Below are positions 53,994 to 61,391 of a DNA stretch of 64,000 nucleotides, piece after piece. The position numbers and the translations under genes were made by a program. Origin of the DNA: Paratractidigestivibacter faecalis (GTDB taxonomy: Bacteria; Actinomycetota; Coriobacteriia; Coriobacteriales; Atopobiaceae); contig NZ_QSNG01000001.1 of the NCBI RefSeq assembly GCF_003416765.1, positions 1,948,742-2,012,741 on the forward strand, read 5' to 3'. The notes below the pieces were generated by a model that saw only the letters and a program-made list of their open reading frames with translations, was not told the origin of the DNA and searched no databases. The first letter of the stretch is position 1, and each line of letters opens with the position of its first letter.

Positions 53994-55358
53994 ATGGACG
54001 TAGCAATTAGCATTGTCGTCACATTTCTGCTCACCCTCGTCAACGGCTACTTCTCTGCCTCGGAGATGGCCGTGGTCAACGCCAAGAGGGCCGTACTAGA
54101 ACCCGAGGCAGACGAGGGGGACAAGCGCGCCAAGAGCGCCCTGGACCTCTCCTCCGACTCCGGCCAGTTCCTGGCCACCATCCAGGTTGCCATCACGCTC
54201 GTGGGCTTTGCCTCCTCGGCCTTTGCCGCAACGAGCCTGTCCGACCCGCTCGGCTCCTGGTTCGTGAGCCTTGGCATGCCCGCGGGCATTGCCGCTACGC
54301 TCGCGCCCGTCATCATCACGCTCGTCGTGGCCTACTTCTCCACGGTGGTGGGCGAGCTGGTTCCCAAGCGCATCGCCCTCTCCGACGCCGAGCGCGTCTC
54401 CAAGTCCGTCGCCGGTCCCATCCGCGCGTTCATGCACGTCGCGGCCCCGCTGGTCTGGCTCACCTCAAAGTCTGCCGATGGCCTCTCCAAGGTCATGGGC
54501 ATCAAGTCCGCCGACGAGCGTCAGAACGTCTCCGAGGAGGAGCTCAAGTACATGGTCACGGACGCCGAGGAGCTGTCCGACCAAGAGAAGTCCATGATCC
54601 ACGAGGTCATTGATCTGGGCGACACCATCGCCCGCGAGGTCATGGTCCCCCGCGTTGACATGACCGCCATGGAGGACGCCTCGACGCTCTCCGAGGTCCT
54701 GGCCACCATGCGCCGCACCGGCTACAGTCGCATCCCCATCTACCGCGGCTCCGTTGACCGCATCGTGGGCATTGCGCACATCAAGGACATCATCTCTCCC
54801 ATCCTTGACGACGGCGAGGGCGCCGCGGCCATCTCGGGTCACATGCGCACGCCCGACTACGTGCCCGACACCAAGGACATCATCCCGCTGCTCTCCGAGA
54901 TGCAGACCAGCCACGACCAGATGGTCATCGTGGTGGACGAGTACGGCGGCACCGCCGGCGTCATCACCATCGAGGACATCGTGGAGGAAGTCGTCGGAGA
55001 GATCGAGGATGAGTTTGACCCCGACAACAAGTACATCACGCAGCTCTCAGACCGCGAGTGGCTCGTCGACGGGCGCTTCCCCCTGGACGACGCCATTGAC
55101 CTTGGCTGGCCCATCGAGGACAACGAGGAGTACGAGACCGTCGCCGGCTTCGTCATCGAGCGCGCCGACAAGCTCCCGCGTCCCGGCGACGTCGTGGAGA
55201 AGGACGGGTACCGCTTCCTCGTCCAGTCCATGCGCGGTCGCCGCATCGCCATGCTGCGCGTGACCGCCCCCGAGCCGCCTACGGACTCCGACCAGACCGC
55301 TCCCGGCCAAGCACCATCCGCTGGGGGCGAGAAGGACGTGGAGCCTGCGAGCAATTAG
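53994..55358 (+). CDS. CNNM/CorC-family CBS-domain membrane protein
   Basis: Predicted 454 residues. Residues about 1-190 form a DUF21/CNNM membrane domain (NGYFSASEMAVVNAKR, ELVPKRIALS). Two CBS domains follow (about 205-330; REVMVPRVDM, VVDEYGGTAGVITIEDIVEE), then a CorC_HlyC domain (about 345-430). Often annotated as hemolysin; the family is better linked to magnesium efflux or ion homeostasis. The MgtE/NRMT pair lies 2.5 kb downstream, so several magnesium-related genes cluster loosely. Start ATG 53994 is the first in frame after AAGGAGGT. Confidence 0.92.
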   Translation: MDVAISIVVTFLLTLVNGYFSASEMAVVNAKRAVLEPEADEGDKRAKSALDLSSDSGQFLATIQVAITLVGFASSAFAATSLSDPLGSWFVSLGMPAGIAATLAPVIITLVVAYFSTVVGELVPKRIALSDAERVSKSVAGPIRAFMHVAAPLVWLTSKSADGLSKVMGIKSADERQNVSEEELKYMVTDAEELSDQEKSMIHEVIDLGDTIAREVMVPRVDMTAMEDASTLSEVLATMRRTGYSRIPIYRGSVDRIVGIAHIKDIISPILDDGEGAAAISGHMRTPDYVPDTKDIIPLLSEMQTSHDQMVIVVDEYGGTAGVITIEDIVEEVVGEIEDEFDPDNKYITQLSDREWLVDGRFPLDDAIDLGWPIEDNEEYETVAGFVIERADKLPRPGDVVEKDGYRFLVQSMRGRRIAMLRVTAPEPPTDSDQTAPGQAPSAGGEKDVEPASN

Positions 55359-55440
55359 CGCCCCTCGCCGCCGGGTCGCTACAATGGTTTGAACGAAACG
55401 AATGCCCGCAATACGGGCCAGAAGGAAAGGCAGCCGCCGC

Positions 55441-56169
55441 ATGGCTCAGCTGTTTGACATCAAGAAAGTCACCGTCGGCCCGCGCACCCTTGCGGCTGAG
55501 GTCGAGGTGGCGCCCAATGCGCCGCTGCTCACGAGCGATGACCCCGAGGGCACGCGCCTCATGGTCGAGCTCATGCCCCAGATTGCGGACCACGTCTGCC
55601 TGGGCGACGCCGGTCCCCACTTTGGCGAGGTCGTCGAGCAGACCGAGCTCGCCCACCTGCTCGAGCACGTGACCGTGGAGCTTCTCGCCCGCACGGACAT
55701 TGCCGGCGACATCTCCACGGGGCGCACGGTCCAGACCGGCGAGCGCAGCTTTGAGGTCGAGCTCTCCTGCCCGGACGACGTGCTGGTGGCGGGCGCCCTC
55801 TCCAGTGCCGTCTGGATTATGCAGTGGGCCTACTCCGGCGGCGGCGACCCCAAGCCCGACGTGGACGCCATCGCAAGCGGCCTCGTGGACCTTGTAGCAA
55901 GCGTGAGCGAGCAGGAGCCTGCGGCGGACGAGCCGTCTGCCGAGGAGGAGCCCGCTGGGCAGCCCGTCTCGCCGGAGGCTGCTCCTGTCTCTGAGGAGGA
56001 GCCTGCCGCCGAGCCCGCCCCCGTCGAGGAGCAACCGGCGCCCGCGCCGGAGCCCGTGCCCGCGCAGGCCGAGCAGCCCGCGCCGGAGCCCGCTCCCGCG
56101 CCAGAGCCGGCCCAGGTCCAGGACGGCTGGGGTGCCTACAGCGGCCCTCGCCCCAAGTCAGTCAGGTAA
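55441..56169 (+). CDS. Free-standing domain resembling the N-terminus of cyanophycin synthetase
   Basis: Predicted 242 residues. Residues about 1-150 contain TELAHLLEHVTVELLA and GRTVQTGERSFEVELSC, which resemble the TWPAHVLEHVALELQ and following strand region of cyanophycin-synthetase N-terminal domains. There is no ATP-grasp or Mur-ligase part. The C-terminal ~90 residues are a Pro/Glu/Ala-rich disordered tail. GAAGGAAAGG lies upstream of ATG 55441, and TACAAT at about 55380 may be its -10 box. The similarity is by eye and needs a profile search; function unknown. Confidence 0.65.
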   Translation: MAQLFDIKKVTVGPRTLAAEVEVAPNAPLLTSDDPEGTRLMVELMPQIADHVCLGDAGPHFGEVVEQTELAHLLEHVTVELLARTDIAGDISTGRTVQTGERSFEVELSCPDDVLVAGALSSAVWIMQWAYSGGGDPKPDVDAIASGLVDLVASVSEQEPAADEPSAEEEPAGQPVSPEAAPVSEEEPAAEPAPVEEQPAPAPEPVPAQAEQPAPEPAPAPEPAQVQDGWGAYSGPRPKSVR

Positions 56170-56252
56170 CACTCGCGGCCCTGCGGGGCCGCGTGGAGTT
56201 TGAACCACCGCGCACGGCGCAGCATACGTAGGACCAAAACAAGGAGGAACTC

Positions 56253-56708
56253 ATGAGCAAGAAGGCACTCTACTTCACCCTCGGCACGCTCTTTGGCACC
56301 GCATCTGGCATCCTTGCCGGCATGCTGCTGGCTCCGCGCTCCGGCGCCGAGAGCCGCGCCATGGCCGCCGACGCCATGAACGACGCCTGGGACTCCGCCG
56401 TGGACACCTACGAGCGCGGCGCCCAGACCGCTGCCGACAAGTTCAGCGGCGTCCGTCCCGTCGTCGACGCCAAGACCGACGAGCTGCGCGCCAAGGTCGA
56501 CCTCGCCCGCGAGCGCATGGACCAGCTGCGCGACTCCCTCTCCGACGTGGTGACCACCACCTCCGCCCAGGTCCAGGACGCCGTCAACGCCGTTGCCGAC
56601 CAGGTGGCCGCTGCTGCCGAGGCCGCTCCCGCCGCCGAGACTCCCGCCGAGGCCGTCCGCGTCGAGGTCGTCGACGCCGAGGCTCCCGAGACTGGCGCCG
56701 AGGCCTAG
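56253..56708 (+). CDS. YtxH-domain small protein
   Basis: Predicted 151 residues. An N-terminal hydrophobic helix with small residues (LGTLFGTASGILAGMLLAP) followed by RSGAESR is the YtxH (gas-vesicle-like) pattern. The rest is an amphipathic, Ala/Glu/Val-rich coiled coil. YtxH proteins are envelope-stress-associated in Firmicutes, but their role is not known. AAGGAGGAAC precedes the start. The PRC-barrel gene begins three bases after the stop. Confidence 0.85.
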   Translation: MSKKALYFTLGTLFGTASGILAGMLLAPRSGAESRAMAADAMNDAWDSAVDTYERGAQTAADKFSGVRPVVDAKTDELRAKVDLARERMDQLRDSLSDVVTTTSAQVQDAVNAVADQVAAAAEAAPAAETPAEAVRVEVVDAEAPETGAEA

Positions 56709-56711
56709 CCC

Positions 56712-57785
56712 GTGGCCAAGATCGACGCCTACCAGGGCGTAAGGGTCTTTCTGACCAAGAAGGCCCGCAAGGACAAGAAGAACCCGGACGCCCCCACCGA
56801 GAAGCTCAGCAAGCTGGGCAAGATCCACATGGCGGTCTTTGCGCCCAACGGCCACCAGCTGGTGGGCTTCCTCGTGGCGCGTCCGGACGTCGTGGGCATG
56901 GTCAAGCGCGAGGATGCCTTCCTGGCGTGGGACTCGTTTGAGCCCTGCGAGCGCGGCGTTGTGGTGACCCGTCCTGACGACGGCCTTGACGATGCCGCTC
57001 GCAAGCGCCTTGGTCTTGACTGGGACAAGTGCATCATGTGGGCGGGTATGGACGCTCGCACCCGCTCCGGCAAGGTCCTGGGCTACGTCAACGACGTGGA
57101 GTTCGACCTCAAGACCGGTCGCGCCAAGACCTTCTATATCGGTGACGGCGGCATGGCCCGCGCCCTGGTGGGCAGCTTTGAGATTCCCGCCGAGATGGTC
57201 ATTGGCTACTCGGCCGCAGACCAGTTCATGGTGGTCTCCGATGACGCCGAGAACCTCGCCGTGGACGGCGGCGTTGCCGCCAAGGCGGGCGAGGCCTGGG
57301 CAAGCGCCAAGGTCAAGGGCGCCGAGGTCGGCCACAAGGCTGGCGCCGCCGCGTCCGAGGCCGTGGACAAGGGCTCCTTCCAGGTGGGGCGCCTCATTGG
57401 CAAGGCAAAGCGGGCCATCGCCGACGCCACCGCCGAGGAGCCCCAGCCGACAGACCCGGCCGAGATTCCCGCGGCCGACGTGAGCGTCTCTGCCCCCATG
57501 GGGACCCTGCGGGCCTCCGAGGGGGAGCGCGCCGCCAGCGGCGAGCCCGTGACCTACGTCCCGGCGCCCCAGACGGCCGCGCCCCGGACGGCCGATGCCG
57601 CCCCCAAGGCGGACGCGGCCGCCAAGCCCAAGGTCAAGAAGCCGACGGAGGCCCAGAAGGCCGCTGCCAAGAAGAAGGCCGCCCAGGCCAGCACCGATGC
57701 AGCCCGCATGGTCGGCAAGGGCCTCGGCCGCATGGGCAAGATGTTCGGCTCCTTCAAGGAGGAGTTTGACAAGGCCAGCAAGTAG
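56712..57785 (+). CDS. PRC-barrel domain protein
   Basis: Predicted 357 residues from GTG 56712. Residues about 30-180 look like two PRC-barrel-like segments (KIHMAVFAPNGHQLVGFLV; GKVLGYVNDVEFDLKTGRAK). A basic Ala/Lys/Pro-rich tail follows with a helical end (ARMVGKGLGRMGKMFGSFKE). PRC barrels bind RNA or protein partners in ribosome maturation and photosynthesis; the role here is unknown. Coupled to the YtxH gene upstream. The MgtE-like protein on the other strand also starts with a PRC-type barrel. Confidence 0.78.
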   Translation: MAKIDAYQGVRVFLTKKARKDKKNPDAPTEKLSKLGKIHMAVFAPNGHQLVGFLVARPDVVGMVKREDAFLAWDSFEPCERGVVVTRPDDGLDDAARKRLGLDWDKCIMWAGMDARTRSGKVLGYVNDVEFDLKTGRAKTFYIGDGGMARALVGSFEIPAEMVIGYSAADQFMVVSDDAENLAVDGGVAAKAGEAWASAKVKGAEVGHKAGAAASEAVDKGSFQVGRLIGKAKRAIADATAEEPQPTDPAEIPAADVSVSAPMGTLRASEGERAASGEPVTYVPAPQTAAPRTADAAPKADAAAKPKVKKPTEAQKAAAKKKAAQASTDAARMVGKGLGRMGKMFGSFKEEFDKASK

Positions 57786-57820
57786 CGGCGCAAGTCCCGC
57801 GGCAACCCATCAAACATAAA

Positions 57821-57856
57821 AGCGGCCCGGACCTTCACGTGGAAGTCCGGGCCGCT
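57821..57856. terminator. Bidirectional terminator between convergent genes
   Basis: AGCGGCCCGGAC at 57821-57832 pairs with GTCCGGGCCGCT at 57845-57856. AAAA lies before the stem and TTGCTTT after it, so it can work for both strands. Confidence 0.88.
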
Positions 57857-57886
57857 TGCTTTGGCGCGAGGGCGGCTGCCTGCCGG

Positions 57887-59194
57887 CTACATCCCCATGG
57901 CCTGCAGCACGAACATCACGATGGTCAGGATGACCACGGCGATGATGGTGAACCACGTGAGGCCGTTCCAGATGCGGCCGTTGGCAAACCTGCCCATGAC
58001 GTGGCGGTCCCCGGCGATGAGCACCATGAAGACCAGAAGCACCGGTAGCAGCACGCCGTTGATGACCTGGGCCAGCATCATGATGCCAAAGAGGTTGACG
58101 TTGGGCACGATGACGATGACCGCGGACAGGAAGATGATTGCGGTGATGATGCCTCGGTAGACCGGGGCCTCCTGCCAGCTGCGGTCTGCGCCGCGCTCCC
58201 AGCCAAAGGCCTCGCAGATGGCGCTGGACGTGATGCCCGGCAGCACGCAGGCGGCCAGGAAGCTCGCGCCCACCAGGCCGGCGCCAAAGAGCGCCTCGGC
58301 GTAGGGGCCCACGAGCGGCGCCAGAGCGCTGGCCGCGTCCTCGGCGCCGTTGACCGCAATGCCGGCGGGGAAGAGCACGGCGCCGGTGGTGAGGATGATG
58401 AACCAGGAGATGGCGCTGGCCACAACGGAGCCGGTTACGGTGTCAATGCGCTGGTAGGGAAGGTCCTCTGCGTGCGCGTTCTTCTCGACGACGTTGCTTT
58501 GGGCCAGGAAGATCATCCAAGGCGCGATGGTGGTGCCGACGTTTGCCACCAGCACGCTGAAGTACTGCGGGTCGGTGGAGAAGCGCGGGATAAGCGTGGC
58601 GTTGAGGGCGTCTCCCCAGTCGGGACCCACCATGACGCCGGCGACCACGTAGGTCACGAAGGCGCAGCTGATGAGAAGCAAGATCTTCTCGATGCGGTGG
58701 TAGGAGCCGCTCATGGTGAGCGCCCAGATGGCCACCGCCGCAATGGGCACGCTGACGTAGGCGGGGATGCCAAAGAGGGCAAAGCCCGAGGCAATGCCCG
58801 CGAACTCAGAGAGCGTGACCGTGGTGTTGGAGATAAGAAGCGCAAGCATTGCCAGCGTGCTCATGCGCACGCCGAACTGCTCGCGGATGAGCGAGGCAAA
58901 GCCCTTGCCGGTGACGCAGCCCATGCGGGCGGCGGTCTCCTGCGCCACGATGAGCAGAAGGCACATGACCGGCACGGTCCAGAGCTGGCCGTAGCCAAAG
59001 AGGGCGCCGGCGCTCGAGTAGGTCGCCACGCCGCCGGCGTCCGCGCCGGCAAGGGCCGCCACCATGCCCGGGCCCATGGCCGCGAGCACACGCTTGGGGT
59101 CAAGGTGCCTGCGCTCCGGCTTCTGCGTGTCGGCCGCGGCCGCCTGCGTCTTTGGCGCCTGGCCCTGCGGCTCCATCTGGTCTTGGTGCGCCAC
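57887..59194 (-). CDS. NRAMP-family transporter, probable magnesium (NRMT) subtype
   Basis: Predicted 435 residues with about eleven membrane helices and an NRAMP layout. The metal site of classical NRAMPs is DPGN in helix 1 and MPH in helix 6; here these read DAGG (GADAGGVATYSS) and APW (GTTIAPWMIFLAQS). Loss of the Asn and Met ligands with the Asp kept is the mark of NRAMP-related magnesium transporters, which have been described from Eggerthella and Clostridium. GTG 59194 overlaps the stop of the MgtE-like gene (TAGTG), so translation is coupled; ATG 59176 is an alternative. The MgtE-like partner supports a Mg2+ role. Confidence 0.85.
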   Translation of the reverse strand: MAHQDQMEPQGQAPKTQAAAADTQKPERRHLDPKRVLAAMGPGMVAALAGADAGGVATYSSAGALFGYGQLWTVPVMCLLLIVAQETAARMGCVTGKGFASLIREQFGVRMSTLAMLALLISNTTVTLSEFAGIASGFALFGIPAYVSVPIAAVAIWALTMSGSYHRIEKILLLISCAFVTYVVAGVMVGPDWGDALNATLIPRFSTDPQYFSVLVANVGTTIAPWMIFLAQSNVVEKNAHAEDLPYQRIDTVTGSVVASAISWFIILTTGAVLFPAGIAVNGAEDAASALAPLVGPYAEALFGAGLVGASFLAACVLPGITSSAICEAFGWERGADRSWQEAPVYRGIITAIIFLSAVIVIVPNVNLFGIMMLAQVINGVLLPVLLVFMVLIAGDRHVMGRFANGRIWNGLTWFTIIAVVILTIVMFVLQAMGM

Positions 59195-61059
59195 TACGCA
59201 AACACCCCAAGGATGCCCATGACGTTGGCAAGCTGGCCCACGGCAAAGCAGAAGACCAGGCAGGCAATGACCATGGCCGCCACAGAGAGGGCAAAGCCGG
59301 AGGTGTCCTCGTTCTTCTCGTCGCGCTTGCGCAGGACGAGAAGCCAGACGGGGCAGAGCACGAAGGCAACCAGCACCGCAATGGCCGCGGCAATGAAGCC
59401 GGCGTGGAGCGGCTTGGGCATTGAGGCGCCCGCGGCCGCCGTGACGACGCTGTCCAGTGCCATCTCGACCAGGACCACCAGCGTGGCAAAGGCAATGCCC
59501 AGGGCAAGGCTCTTGATGGTGAAGCCCAGCATGGAGGGGGAGTCCTCGTCGTCTGGGTCGTTCTCGAGGAAGAAGTTGGTGACGTAGCTCACCGAGTCGT
59601 CCGCCAGTACCAGCGCGATGGGCAGTGCCGAGCAGACCAGAAGGACCTCGTGCAGCGGCGCCTGGAAGGCCGGCGTCAGGTGAGAGAGGGCCACGAAGAG
59701 GCCCGCGCCCACCATCCAGATGAAGAACCAGGCGTTGCGGCGCAGGAGCCACAGCAGGTCTCCGCCGTGGGCGCTCTCGTCGTCGGAGGCAATGCCGCCC
59801 GCAATCTGCAGGTCCTCGGCGTGCTCCTCCTCCAGGACGTCAAGCGCGTCGTCGACGGTGACGATGCCCAGCAGGTGGCCGTCGTCGGCCACGACGGGCA
59901 TGGCGAGCAGGTTGTACTTGGCGATGTCCTCGGCCACGTCCTCCTGGTCGTCCTCGGGGCTGGCGGTGATGACCTCGCGCGTGCAGATGTCTGCCAGCGG
60001 GGTCTGCGGCTCGGACACGATGAGGCTGTTGAGCGTGACCACGCCGGAAAGCTTGTTGTCCTCGTCGGAGAGGTACACGTAGCGGACGCTCTCGAAGTCC
60101 TCGTCCAGGCCGCGCAGTAGCTCCACGGCGTCGGCGACGGTCTTGCCCTCGGGGAGGGCGGCAAACTCGGAGGTCATGATGCGGCCTGCGGTGTCCTCGC
60201 GGTACCCCAGCAGCTGGCGGATGGCGCGCTGCTCCTGGACGCCCATGAGGCGCAGAAGCTTCTCGGCCTTGTCGTAGTCCAGCTCGCTCACGAGCTCGGC
60301 GGCGTCGTCCGGGTCCATCTCGGACAGCATGCGGGAGGCCTCGCGCTCGTTCATGCCGCCCATGAGCTCGGCGGCCATGGCGTCGTCGTCGAACTCGGCC
60401 ATGGCGCCGGCGCGCTGCTCGTCGTCAAGCTGCGCAAAGACCTGGCCGCGCAGGCGCGGGTCAAGGCGCTCGATGATGTCGGCGATGTCGGCCGGGTGCA
60501 TGTCGTCGAGCGTCTTGTGCGAGACGGAGAGCTTGACGTTGGAGAGGTCGCGCTCGACCAGGTCCATGTAGCTCCAGGCAATGATGCGCTCGGGGATGGG
60601 GTGGCCGAAGGTGCGGGCCACCTTGAGGGCAACGTGCTCCAGGGCGGGGGAGAGCGAGCGCAGGATGCCGCGCGCGCCCACCTCGGCGCCGAGCAGGCGC
60701 AGCTGGGTGGAGCTGGTGTCGGAGAGCTTGAGGTCGTTCACGCGGACGACGCGCATGCCGCGGGTGTCCACGATCTGCTTGTTGAGGATGTCCCGGGCAA
60801 TGAGGACCTCGTCGGGCTGCAGGTACGAGAAGCGAATCTCGACGGCGGGCACCTTGAGGTGGATTTCCTTCTCGTCGTACGTGTCCACGTACTTGCGCCA
60901 GGAGATCATGAAGGGCGTGCGGCCCGGGCCCTTGAAGGCAAGGCTCGTGACGCGCGGGAAGACCTCGCCCGTGGCAATGCCGAGGTCAGAGACGGTGCCG
61001 ATCTTCTCGCCGTCTGCGGCGTAGACCGGGTTTCCCATGAGCTGGGAGAGATAGATCAT
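59194..61059 (-). CDS. MgtE-like protein: PRC barrel, MgtE_N, paired CBS and divergent membrane domain
   Basis: Predicted 621 residues. Residues about 1-75 form a PRC-type barrel. Residues about 175-290 form the MgtE N-terminal superhelix (LDDMHPADIADIIERLD, MDPDDAAELVSELD), and about 300-430 hold two CBS domains, the Mg2+-sensing parts of MgtE. The C-terminal ~170 residues have about five membrane helices but not the usual MgtE pore motifs. It may therefore be a regulator or an altered channel rather than a classical MgtE. AGGAGCAC precedes the start. It is transcribed with the NRMT-type transporter and has a long leader. Confidence 0.85.
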   Translation of the reverse strand: MIYLSQLMGNPVYAADGEKIGTVSDLGIATGEVFPRVTSLAFKGPGRTPFMISWRKYVDTYDEKEIHLKVPAVEIRFSYLQPDEVLIARDILNKQIVDTRGMRVVRVNDLKLSDTSSTQLRLLGAEVGARGILRSLSPALEHVALKVARTFGHPIPERIIAWSYMDLVERDLSNVKLSVSHKTLDDMHPADIADIIERLDPRLRGQVFAQLDDEQRAGAMAEFDDDAMAAELMGGMNEREASRMLSEMDPDDAAELVSELDYDKAEKLLRLMGVQEQRAIRQLLGYREDTAGRIMTSEFAALPEGKTVADAVELLRGLDEDFESVRYVYLSDEDNKLSGVVTLNSLIVSEPQTPLADICTREVITASPEDDQEDVAEDIAKYNLLAMPVVADDGHLLGIVTVDDALDVLEEEHAEDLQIAGGIASDDESAHGGDLLWLLRRNAWFFIWMVGAGLFVALSHLTPAFQAPLHEVLLVCSALPIALVLADDSVSYVTNFFLENDPDDEDSPSMLGFTIKSLALGIAFATLVVLVEMALDSVVTAAAGASMPKPLHAGFIAAAIAVLVAFVLCPVWLLVLRKRDEKNEDTSGFALSVAAMVIACLVFCFAVGQLANVMGILGVFA

Positions 61060-61270
61060 CTGTGCTCCTAACGGTTTCCCGGCATGGAGCCGGGTCGTTG
61101 GCGTCTTGCGTCCTGGGCACGCCCGTTGACGCAGAAAATCACACCCTCACGGCGTGACCTCGGGGGAGCACACCGCTTGGGTCATCGACTGGCAGGTCGA
61201 GGTTTCATGCGGACCCTTCTCTTTGCAGGCTTGACGGCGGCGCACGGTGCGCCGACCGCCCGCTATTTTA
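61060..61270 (-). promoter_or_regulatory. Long leader and promoter of the MgtE-like/NRMT operon
   Basis: On the minus strand TAAAAT at 61270-61265 is a plausible -10 box, which would give a ~200-base leader with no coding frame. It contains a hairpin CCCGGC/GCCGGG near 61078-61094 and other GC-rich stems. No match to the M-box core is visible, so no known riboswitch is claimed. The gap 61060-61391 is shared with the divergent GH3 gene; I see no gene in it. Confidence 0.45.
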
Positions 61271-61391
61271 CACGAGCCACGCCGCGCCCGTCCCACGTCA
61301 ACATGCCTTTACAGAGTCAATACGCGCGGCTGTCGGGGGCGCTGACGTGGGTACTATCATTACTTCACGGTTGTTGTCAGGAGGTCGTGGT

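Noticed and set aside
61060-61270. M-box or yybP-ykoY riboswitch before the magnesium operon
   Set aside because: The conserved core sequences of these riboswitches are not visible. Only an unclassified structured leader is claimed.
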